A DNA stretch of 18,183 nucleotides, from assembly GCA_029259455.1 (NCBI GenBank), contig JAPDIT010000035.1:1-18183 (forward strand), given 5' to 3'. Shown here piece by piece: positions 1 through 8,200 of the stretch. The notes beneath the pieces were generated by a model. It worked only from the letters and a program-made list of their open reading frames with translations, did no database searches and was not told the DNA's origin. The position numbers were made by a program, and so were the translations under genes. Position 1 is the first letter of the stretch, and every line of letters starts with the position of its first letter. The DNA is from Archaeoglobi archaeon (lineage in GTDB: Archaea; Halobacteriota; Archaeoglobi; Archaeoglobales; Archaeoglobaceae).

Positions 1-344
1 ATTCAATCAGCTCCTGAACTTCTCTCGTTGTCCAAGAGTCCTTTTTCTTCAGCATTTCTCTGAGTTCTTCCTTCTGATCCTTTGTAAGTTTAGAAGGTCT
101 TCCTCCACCGAATTCCGGAATTAAGCCCCCGTAACCTCTGGAATTCCATCTCTTAAGCCATGCGTAGCCTGTTGCTTTAGTAACTCCTACCAGTTCGGCA
201 GCTTCCTCAACGCTCATCCCTCTGTAAAGGTGTCTACGAAGTATAACTTTTAAGAACTCTTGTATCTTTTTCGAGCTTTTTGATTTTATCGAGCTCTTCT
301 GCTGGCAAATGCTTTACAACTTCGTAGATTCGCTTTCTGCCCAT
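1..344 (-). pseudogene. IS630-like transposase, 5' part, frame broken, cut by window edge
   Basis: Read on the minus strand, an ATG at 344 opens a 36-residue frame (begins MGRKRIYEVVKHLPAEEL) that stops at 234. A second frame, shifted +1 and open from 313 to the left edge, continues with a helix-turn-helix (MSVEEAAELVGVTKATGYAW, then LKRWN) and a winged-helix segment (LTKDQKEELREML, then WTTREVQELIE). The pair reads like the N-terminal DNA-binding half of an IS630-family transposase; the DDE catalytic half lies outside the window. The frames join in an A-rich zone (about 245-275) with several A5 runs. A simple indel (dead copy) or programmed frameshifting both fit. The family is recognised from the two DNA-binding motifs only, and no terminal inverted repeat could be identified because the other end is missing. 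Confidence 0.7.
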
Positions 345-556
345 GCAGCTGGTCTGTTATTTTTGGTATAAATAGTTTTGCTCAGAACAATAAAAATTTC
401 TACTTCAACATAAATAGTATTATTTTCAAATAAATTTTTGTGATTTTTTACTTAGCTTCAAAATCGAAATTGAAAAGAAAAGTTTTAAAAACAATTTTTT
501 AAATCGTCAGGTGTTACTAACTACCAGTTAAGTGATACAAATTGAGGTGAAAATGT
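345..556. promoter_or_regulatory. AT-rich divergent intergenic region with promoters for the transposase and the transport operon
   Basis: No gene is visible here. On the plus strand a purine-rich BRE-like stretch (GAAAAG at 472-477) precedes TTTTAAAA at 483-490, a plausible TATA box that would start a leader of roughly 45 bases. GAGGTGA at 544-550 is a good Shine-Dalgarno sequence seven bases before the ATG at 557. On the minus strand a TATA-like stretch (TATAAATAG on the plus strand, about 369-377) lies some 25-30 bases before the transposase ATG. An imperfect dyad centred on TAACTACCAGTTA (518-530) sits between the inferred transcription start and the Shine-Dalgarno and could be an operator. 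I see no cobalamin-riboswitch-like element. All promoter calls rest on motif and spacing. Confidence 0.4.
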
Positions 557-2539
557 ATGAAAAGTAGCAAAACATTAGTGCTGCTTGCGATGCTAGTCTT
601 AGCGATAAGCGGGTGCATTCAAAATACTGCAGAGACGGGCAATCAAATAGAAAAACCAGGGAAAATAACAGTCACAGACTTTGCAGGAAGGAACGTAACT
701 CTGAAAAAAGTTCCTGAACGAGTAATCGTCTTAACAGGTTACTGGGCGGAGATTCTCCACATACTGGGTTTGGATGACAGAATAGTCGGTATTGGTACCT
801 ACGTTCCGGGCGACCAGTATCTCCCCGAAGATGTTAGGCAGAAACCGGCAGTCGGAAGTTCGTTTAAAGGCGGGTTTAATTGGGAGACTGTTGCAAGTTT
901 AGAGCCAGACTTGATAATTGCTGACTGGTATGGCGGTAAGTACATGGACGAGGAGATAATCGAGAAGGCGGAGGAAATCGGCACTCCAGTTGTAGCACTA
1001 ACCGCTAAAAGTGTGGAGGATAACGTCGAAGTCGTAGAAATTTTGGGGAAAGTTTTCGGGAAGGATGAGGAAGCAGAAGAACTTTCAAACTGGATGAGAA
1101 ACAAGTTGGAGGAAGTGGATCAGATAGCCAGTCAAATTCCGGCAGATAAAAAGAAAAACGTCCTCGTCATAAGTGCCCCAAAGGGTTTAAGCGGACCAGT
1201 CACAGTTTATGCAAAAGGAAGTGCCTGGGCGAGCATCGTTGAACTCGTTGGAGCTCACAACCTAGCTTTTGATAAAGAGTTCGATACCCAGTGGCCAAAA
1301 CTTGACTTGGAGAAAATTATAGCATACTGGGGTGAGAGCGCTGATGTTGTAATTGTGGTGTCGTTTAATCAAGAAAAACTCGAAAAAGCCGTGAATGAGA
1401 TAAAAAATGATCCAAGATGGAAAGAAATTAAAGCAGTGCGAGAAGGCAATGTATACGGGATTCTAGCAGGAACAAAATTCGGACACTTCTTGGACTGGGG
1501 TCCGAGAATTGTCGTTGGAGTTTACCAGTTTGGCTGCGCAATCTATCCGGAATACTATCCGAGATGGCAGAATGTCGCAGATGAGTTACTGAGCTTTTAC
1601 GGGATGGGTTTTAACAGGACTGTCGTGGATACTGAAGGTAGGGAAGTGAAAGTTCCGCTTAAAGTTGAGAGGGTGGTCGTTCTTATCAGCCAAGTTGCCG
1701 AGATGATGTACTGCTGGGGTGAGTTCGATAAAATCGTAGGTATAACGAGGTACTCAAAGGATAATCCTCTTCTCGTAAAACTTACAAGCGTTGAGGAAAT
1801 TCCAGCAGTCGGTTCAGGAAGAGACCCAAACGTTGAGGCAATAATATCGCTGAAACCTGATGTCGTTATAACATACGGCGGAGAATACGGTTATTCAACA
1901 CCCAAGACCGTTATAGACCAGCTTGAGAAGGCCGGAATCCCGGTAATTCTTGTGGAACTTGACTCCCTTGATGAGGTTTACCAAACCATAGAGATCGTCG
2001 GGAAAATTCTAGACAGGGAAAATGAAGCTCGCGATATGGCTGATTATGTGGAGAGGACAGTAGCTCTGGTTAAGGAGGAAGCGGGGAAGATACCTGAAGA
2101 TAAGAGGGTTAAAGCCGTGTGGCTGTGGAGCAAACCGACGAAGGTTACGGGCAATTCAGGGGTTACAAACGATTTAATCGTCAACGCGGGGGCAATAAAT
2201 CCTGCAAGTGAGGTTGAAGGTAAATACGTTGAAGTTCAGCTTGAGAAAATCGTTGCATGGAATCCCGATGTGATAGTAATCTGGAATTCTGCGAGGTATG
2301 AACCTGAAGACCTGATAAACGACCCACGGTGGCAGGATATAAGTGCCATTAAGGAAAGAAGAGTGTACAAGCAACCAGCATTATTGTCGGACACGTGGAG
2401 CATAAGGGTCGCAGTACTGCAGGCGTGGTTGCTCGACAAGTTCTATCCGGGCAGAATAGACTTTGAATCCTTGGCAAACGAGTTCTTTGAGCACTTCTAT
2501 GGTGTGAGTTACGAAGAACTCGAAAAAGAGGTTAAATGA
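557..2539 (+). CDS. ABC-transporter lipoprotein with two tandem class III substrate-binding domains
   Basis: This is the extracytoplasmic receptor of the FecCD/BtuC-type importer that follows; the family binds ferric siderophores, haem or corrinoids. Residues 1-20 are a lipoprotein-like signal (hydrophobic core, then AISGC with Cys20). Two homologous Peripla_BP_2-type domains follow, about 36-348 and 354-655. Both repeat the same landmarks: a DxxGRxV strand near the start, then RIVGI against KIVGI, PAVGS in both, LEPDLII against LKPDVVI, and NDPRW near each C-terminus. Members of the family usually have one such domain in about 300-350 residues, so 660 residues is a true internal duplication. 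GAGGTGA seven bases upstream supports the start. The stop codon overlaps the permease ATG (ATGA). The ligand cannot be read from sequence; corrinoid, haem or another metal chelate are all possible. Confidence 0.88.
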   Translation: MKSSKTLVLLAMLVLAISGCIQNTAETGNQIEKPGKITVTDFAGRNVTLKKVPERVIVLTGYWAEILHILGLDDRIVGIGTYVPGDQYLPEDVRQKPAVGSSFKGGFNWETVASLEPDLIIADWYGGKYMDEEIIEKAEEIGTPVVALTAKSVEDNVEVVEILGKVFGKDEEAEELSNWMRNKLEEVDQIASQIPADKKKNVLVISAPKGLSGPVTVYAKGSAWASIVELVGAHNLAFDKEFDTQWPKLDLEKIIAYWGESADVVIVVSFNQEKLEKAVNEIKNDPRWKEIKAVREGNVYGILAGTKFGHFLDWGPRIVVGVYQFGCAIYPEYYPRWQNVADELLSFYGMGFNRTVVDTEGREVKVPLKVERVVVLISQVAEMMYCWGEFDKIVGITRYSKDNPLLVKLTSVEEIPAVGSGRDPNVEAIISLKPDVVITYGGEYGYSTPKTVIDQLEKAGIPVILVELDSLDEVYQTIEIVGKILDRENEARDMADYVERTVALVKEEAGKIPEDKRVKAVWLWSKPTKVTGNSGVTNDLIVNAGAINPASEVEGKYVEVQLEKIVAWNPDVIVIWNSARYEPEDLINDPRWQDISAIKERRVYKQPALLSDTWSIRVAVLQAWLLDKFYPGRIDFESLANEFFEHFYGVSYEELEKEVK

Positions 2540-3558
2540 ATCGTAAGCTCGTTTTACTATTTTTTCTAGTATCTCCAATCTTGTCTTTCTTTTTTACTCT
2601 GTGTATTGGAGCATATCCCTTACCTCTTTCAGCAATAGTGCATATAATTGCCGCAAAAATTCTTGAGATTGTAACTTTTGGTAGATTCACTCTGGACCTG
2701 AACTACCCACCCGTGTACGAAACTATTCTGTTCCAGATCAGGCTTCCCAGAGTCATTACTGCAATGCTCGTTGGTTCAGCCTTGGCTGTATCTGGAGCGG
2801 TGTTGCAGGCTACATTTAGAAATCCGCTTGTCGACTCCTACATAATAGGAATTTCAGCCGGAGCCGCGTTTGGTGCTGCCTTGGCCATCGGGTTCCTGCC
2901 AGCAAGCGTTGAGGTTTTAGCATTTGTTTTTTCAATGGTTGCAATGTTTCTAACATACACACTTGCAAGGATAAGCGGAAAAGTTACTGTTATTACACTT
3001 ATCCTGGCCGGAATCATAATAAATGCATTCTTCTCAGCCCTAACATCTCTCCTGAAATTTTTAATGGAGCATGAGAAACTTGCAGGAGTTGTTTACTGGT
3101 TGATGGGGAGCTTTGCCACCGCAAACTGGAACGTTGTACTTCGCGTGGCAGTTCCGGTGATTGCCGGTTGCATTGTTGTGCATCTCATGAGGTGGCATCT
3201 GAACGTGCTCTCCATGGGCGAAGAGGCGCAGATCCTCGGTATTGACGTCGGAAAGATGAGGGTTGTCTACATCTCGGTCGTATCCTTAATGACTGCTGCA
3301 GCGGTTGCGCACTGCGGTATAATTGGGTGGGTTGGTTTGATCATGCCCCATATAGTCAGAATGGCTTTCGGACCCGACCACAAGAGCCTGATTCCTCTCT
3401 CAATAGCTCTCGGATCCACTTTTATGGTTTTGGCAGACACTTTGGCGAGATCGATAGCCACTTACGAGATCCCGATCGGGATACTGACCACACTGCTTGG
3501 AATACCCTTCTTCACATATCTGCTGAGAAAAACAAGGGGTGGTGGTTGGAATGCTTAA
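2536..3558 (+). CDS. FecCD/BtuC-type ABC transporter permease
   Basis: A 340-residue, very hydrophobic protein of the FecCD family, whose members form homodimeric channels for siderophores, haem or vitamin B12. Typical family segments are visible: GSALAVSGAVLQ followed by FRNPLVD (residues about 80-100), then SAGAAFG (108-114). A cytoplasmic loop near 220-243 (GEEAQILGIDVGKMR) matches the ATPase-coupling helix, and GIIGWVGLIMPHIVR starts at about 261. The C-terminus carries the conserved EIPIGILTTLLGIPFF pattern. Length and predicted multiple membrane spans fit the family. The ATG overlaps the stop of the binding-protein gene (ATGA), which implies translational coupling, and the 3' end overlaps the ATPase gene by 8 bases. 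The substrate is unknown, although the downstream chelatase genes favour a tetrapyrrole or metal complex. Confidence 0.92.
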   Translation: MNRKLVLLFFLVSPILSFFFTLCIGAYPLPLSAIVHIIAAKILEIVTFGRFTLDLNYPPVYETILFQIRLPRVITAMLVGSALAVSGAVLQATFRNPLVDSYIIGISAGAAFGAALAIGFLPASVEVLAFVFSMVAMFLTYTLARISGKVTVITLILAGIIINAFFSALTSLLKFLMEHEKLAGVVYWLMGSFATANWNVVLRVAVPVIAGCIVVHLMRWHLNVLSMGEEAQILGIDVGKMRVVYISVVSLMTAAAVAHCGIIGWVGLIMPHIVRMAFGPDHKSLIPLSIALGSTFMVLADTLARSIATYEIPIGILTTLLGIPFFTYLLRKTRGGGWNA

Positions 3559-4321
3559 AGTTGAAGGTTTATCGTTCAGTTATGGTGATTTCACCGTTGA
3601 AAATGTATGCTTTGAGGTTAAGGATGGAGAGATCCTAACACTATTGGGGCCAAACGGCAGCGGAAAAACAACGATTTTGAAAAATGTTTATGGGTTATTA
3701 AGGCCAAAGAAAAAGTGTGTTTTCGTCGACGGCAAAGACTTTCCCTCGTTATCCTTAAAGGAAAGAGCCAAGCTAGCCGGTTACGTTCCTCAGTCCCACC
3801 ACCCTCCATTCCCATACACCGTTTTGGATGTTGTCGTCATGGGCTTAACGTCTCAGCTCAGCGTTTTTGAGAGTCCAAGAGAAGAACACTACAAGAGAGC
3901 TCTCGAAAAGCTCAGACTCCTAGGAATGGAGCGCTTTAAAGACAGACCATATACTCAGTTGAGTGGAGGTCAATTGCAGTTGGTTTTGATAGCGAGAGCT
4001 TTGATTCAGGAGCCAAGAGTTCTTCTTGACGAACCCACAGCTCATTTGGATTTCAAAAATCAGGTAAAAATCCTTGGGATAATTAAAAGGCTCACAAGAG
4101 AAGAGAAGATTGCGGCAGTTATTACGCTTCACGATCCAAATTTGGCTTCAGTCTATTCAGATAAGATAGCTTTGGTTAAGGAGGGAGAGATTAAGGCAGT
4201 TGGAGTACCTAGGGAAATTTTGAGAGAGGAGATTTTAAGAGAGGTTTACAGCGTCCCAGTTCAAATCTTTGAGCTCAATGGATTCAGAGTTGTTATGCCA
4301 GTTATGGAGGTGACCATCTAA
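3551..4321 (+). CDS. ABC transporter ATPase of the FecCD-type importer, shortened Walker B strand
   Basis: Cytoplasmic ATPase (256 residues from this start) that powers the permease. Visible motifs are Walker A GPNGSGKT (33-40), the Q-loop Gln81, the signature LSGGQ (137-141), Walker B ending in Asp160-Glu161, and the switch His194 in TLHDPN. I chose the ATG at 3551; an in-frame GTG at 3539 would add MVVG, but the family normally begins directly with a strand like LKVEGLSFSYG, and the G-rich GGTGGT just upstream can serve as a ribosome site. Oddity: the Walker B stretch reads EPRVLLDEPT, one hydrophobic residue shorter than the EP-x-hLLLDEPT I expect, which equals loss of one CTT codon near 4022-4027. 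Its stop overlaps the next gene as TAATG. Confidence 0.92.
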   Translation: MLKVEGLSFSYGDFTVENVCFEVKDGEILTLLGPNGSGKTTILKNVYGLLRPKKKCVFVDGKDFPSLSLKERAKLAGYVPQSHHPPFPYTVLDVVVMGLTSQLSVFESPREEHYKRALEKLRLLGMERFKDRPYTQLSGGQLQLVLIARALIQEPRVLLDEPTAHLDFKNQVKILGIIKRLTREEKIAAVITLHDPNLASVYSDKIALVKEGEIKAVGVPREILREEILREVYSVPVQIFELNGFRVVMPVMEVTI

Positions 4322-5268
4322 TGCTGGAACTGCTGATAACCTCAGCCAAGATTGCCTTTGACTTTCTAAAACCTACTGTTCCCGCGTTGCTGATTGGTAT
4401 ATTTGTAGCGGAGCTTTTGGTTGAGAATGGAGTTATTGGTAAGTTTTCTCTAATAGGAAGACCCTTCGTTAAGTTTTCGAACCTTCCAGAAGAGTGTGCT
4501 TTAGCTTTTACAACGGCTTTTTTGAACACGAGAGCGGGGAATGGTATGCTCGTATCGTTTTACAAGGAGGGGAAAATAAGCAAAAAGGAGCTTTACATTG
4601 CCTCCCTCATGAATGCATTTCCTGCAATGGTCAGACACTGGGATTCACTGATTCCGGTACTTTTGGTAACCCTTGGAACGTTGGGGTTGGTGTATTTCGG
4701 AATCCTGGTTCTTATTGGATTCATTCAAACAATAATTTTCGCAATCGCCGGGAAGCTTCTGATTGAGCCAAAGCGATTAAAAGATGCTCAAGAGCATGTA
4801 GAAAATTCTCAGGAACCATTTAAGAAAGTTTTAAGAAAAGCCTTAGTAAAAACTAAGAATCACTCGATCTCAATTTTAAAAACCATGCTGCTTGCAACCT
4901 ACATAACTGCTTTACTCATAACAGCAGGGTTCTTTGAACACCTAACCTCTCTCATGAAAGATTTTGCATTTCTCCTCCCCTTCTCAGCAGCGGAAATAAG
5001 CGTGATGTTAAGCGTAATGACCAGCAGTATAGCGGCTTACACTCTTGGCGGCAACCTCTTGAAAGCTGGATTGGTGAGTGAGAAGGGTCTAATAAAATCT
5101 CTTCTTCTCGGTTCGGTTTTTGCGAATGTAACTTATCTGAGAATGCTGATACCTTACTACGTTGGAATATTCGGGTCAAAAGATGGAATAAAAATAATGC
5201 TAAGTTCAATGACAACACGTAGTATCGTAATACTCTGTCTCATACCTTTGGTGGAGGTGATTTTGTGA
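4321..5268 (+). CDS. Gate-domain (nucleoside-recognition-like) integral membrane protein with internal duplication
   Basis: A 315-residue membrane protein with about eight hydrophobic spans. It resembles the Gate (PF07670, 'nucleoside recognition') superfamily, which also forms the membrane channel half of the ferrous-iron transporter FeoB. Two halves repeat a pattern: residues 55-120 (LPEECALAFTTAF, then a polar KEGKISKKELYI, then LIPVLLVTLG) and 222-286 (SAAEISVMLSVMTSS, then KAGLVSEKGLIK, then LIPYYVGIFG). Each half also holds a small-residue Gly/Asn/Thr stretch suited to a re-entrant or substrate region (LNTRAGNGM, AYTLGGNLL). GGAGGTGA before the ATG and the TAATG overlap tie it to the ATPase gene, and GTGA overlaps it with cobN. 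I infer a role in moving metal or ligand linked to the chelatase. The superfamily call is moderate and the substrate is unknown. Confidence 0.7.
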   Translation: MLELLITSAKIAFDFLKPTVPALLIGIFVAELLVENGVIGKFSLIGRPFVKFSNLPEECALAFTTAFLNTRAGNGMLVSFYKEGKISKKELYIASLMNAFPAMVRHWDSLIPVLLVTLGTLGLVYFGILVLIGFIQTIIFAIAGKLLIEPKRLKDAQEHVENSQEPFKKVLRKALVKTKNHSISILKTMLLATYITALLITAGFFEHLTSLMKDFAFLLPFSAAEISVMLSVMTSSIAAYTLGGNLLKAGLVSEKGLIKSLLLGSVFANVTYLRMLIPYYVGIFGSKDGIKIMLSSMTTRSIVILCLIPLVEVIL

Positions 5269-8200
5269 TCTGCTTCATTCTGGGCTACGGTGCAAAACCT
5301 TTACCTTTGCTTGAGAAGATATTGAAGGATGAAAGAATCGATGGAGTTGTTTTAACAGAGGAAAACTGCGAGAGAGAGCTTGAGAAAATTGAGAGTGCGG
5401 AGGTTGTTTTTATCTACGCCCACGAACTTCCAGATGCTGTCATAGAAACGCTAAAAAATGTTAAAGCAAAGATTATTTCTACGGACAGCTTGAGCAATGT
5501 CCCCGATGAGGTTTTAATCAAAGCAAAATCGTACTACGTCATTGGTGGTGAGGAGAACCTGAGAAATCTGGCTAGGTTTCTGGCGAATCTGGCAGGTGAG
5601 AAGAGGGAATACGGAGAACCAGAAGAAGTTCCGATGCACGGGATTTACCATCCGGAGTTTGGGTTTTTTGAAAATCTGGACGCGTATTTGGAGGTTTACG
5701 ACAGGAGACCGCTTGTGGGGATTCTGTTCTGGAGGAGCCTCTGGCTTTACGGGGACCTCAGCCTGATTGAAGAACTCATCAAAGCGCTTGAAAGTGAAGG
5801 TTTGGGAGTTGTTCCGGTATTCACTTACGGAAAAGATTCGATGACGGGAATTGGAAAAGAAAAGAGCGAGGCAGTTGAGGAGTTTTTTGTGAAGGATGGT
5901 GAACCGATTATTGAAGCACTGGTGAGTTTAATCTCCTTTGGCACCGTTGATCTTAGCAACTTGGAAAATCTAAACGTCCCGGTGATTGCTCCGGTTCAGT
6001 CATACTCCCAAAATCTCGAAGAGTGGAGGGAAAAGGATGGCATAGATTACATGGCGCAGGTTTACGGAGTGATAATTCCAGAAGTTGTAGGGGCAATTGA
6101 GCCGATATTTATAGCAGGAACCAGAAACTTTGAGGGCTATAAAAAAGCTGAACCATACAGGGAGCACATCCAGTATCTTGTCAAACGGGTGAAGAAGTGG
6201 ATCGAACTGAGGAGAAAACCGAAAAAGGATGTTAAAATTGCGATAGTTTTGATAAATCCACCTTGTAAAGGACTGGAAGCTAGCATTGCAGTTGGGATGG
6301 GATTGGATGTTCCAGAGAGCATAGTCAGGCTTCTGCAAAAGCTAAAAGAGGAGGGTTACAATGTTGGTGATGAGCTTCCCAAAACTGGAGAGGAGCTAGT
6401 AAGAATTATTTTGGAAAGAAAAGCGATAAGCGAGTTCAGGTGGACGAGTGTTGAGGAAATCGTCAAAAATGGTGGGGCAGTTGACTTCGTAGGCTTGGAG
6501 GATTACTCGGAGTGGTTTAATGAGCTTCTGGAGAAGTTGAGGGAAAAAATAGTCAAAGACTGGGGGAGACCAGAGGATGTTTTGGCAGGAAAGGTCGATA
6601 AAACGTTGGTTGGAATGGTTTACGACGGAAGGTTCGTTATCCCAGGAGTTAAGTTTGGAAACGTTTTCATCACTACTCAACCAAAGTTCGGCTGTGCTGG
6701 ATCAAGATGTGACGGGAAAGTTTGCAGAATTCTACACGATCCGACTGTAACTCCTCCTCACCAGTGGTGGGCTGTCTACAGGTGGATAACGAGGGTGTTC
6801 AACGCTGACGTTATGATTCACTTTGGAACTCACGGTTACTTGGAGTTCAGACCGGGAAAAAGCGTCGGACTCTCTCCTTCATGCGTCCCTGAGGCAACCT
6901 TGGACGACATTCCCCATCTGTATGTTTATGTGGTTTCAAACCCGATGGAAGGAGTTATTGCCAAGAGGAGAAGTTATGCGGCGATAGTAGACCACATCTA
7001 CCCCCCAATGGCGGTGGCTGAAGTTTTAGATGAGCTGGATTCGCTCCTAAATCAGCATGCAAAGGCAAAGAGCTTGGGAGATGAAGTAAGGAGAAAGAAA
7101 GTTTACGAGCAGATTTTGGAGGAAGCTAAAAGAAGCAAGATAAAAATATCGAATCCCGAGAATGAAGAGCAAACGGTAGAGGAGATTCACCGATATGTAG
7201 ATCTAATGAGGGGTTCCCAAATTAATCTAGGCCTCCACGTTTTTGGACATCCTCCGAAAGATCCCAAGACATTGGCAGAATACATTGTCACGGCAACAGC
7301 TTATGACTCCCACGCTTTACCCTCGATAAAGCGCGTTATGGCTGAGGCGTTGGGTTTAGATTATGACACTATTAGAAAAAACCCTCTGGAGTTTACACAT
7401 GGATTTGCCAACAGAGAACTGCTGGAAATTTTCCACAAGATAGCAGTTAAAAGCTTGGAGCGTTTGCTTAATGGAGAGGAGCTTGAAGTTATCGAGGAGG
7501 AGATTGAGAAATTCGGGTTCAAGATTAGGGAGGGGGAGGAACTTGAGAAAACCTTCAGAAAGCTGCTAGAGATCGCCCAAAAAATTATGGAGTGTGAAAA
7601 GGAATACGGTGGATTTTTAGACGGTCTGGAAGGTAAATACATAAATCCCGGTCCTTCGGGGGCGATAACGAGAGGAAAGTTTGAAATTCTGCCGACAGGA
7701 AGAAACTTCTATGCGGTTGATCCAAGAACTCTCCCGACCAAAGCAGCTTGGCAGATAGGGGTAGAAACTGCCGAAAAACTTTTGAGAGCTTACGAGGAAA
7801 AGCACGGAAAGTATCCCGAAAGTGTTGGTCAGGTTCTCTGGAGTATAGACGGCTACAAGGCGGATGGCGAGCAGATAGCCCAGATTCTGCATTTGCTTGG
7901 GGTTAGACCTGTCTGGAAAGGTGACAGCGTTTCTGGACTTGAAGTAATTCCTCTAGAAGAACTCAAGAGACCGAGAATAGACGTTCTGGTCAGAATAAGT
8001 GGAATCGTAAGGGATACTCTGCCAAATTACATATACCTTATCGATGAAGCCATAGAAAAAGTCGTTACCTTAGATGAGCCCTTGGAAATGAACTATGTCA
8101 AAAAGCATTACATCGAGCACGTGAAAAAGCTCATTGAGTTGGGGAAAAGCTTTGAAGAAGCCCAAAGGTTTGCGAGGTTTAGGGTTTTCTCCGCTCCTCC

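Noticed and set aside
345..556. Cobalamin riboswitch upstream of the transport-chelatase operon
   Set aside because: The leader is AT-rich and short, and no B12-box-like conserved sequence or multi-stem structure is visible.
3539..3550. GTG at 3539 as start of the ABC ATPase
   Set aside because: It would add only MVVG before the family-typical N-terminus, and the ATG at 3551 fits both the family start and the ribosome site spacing.
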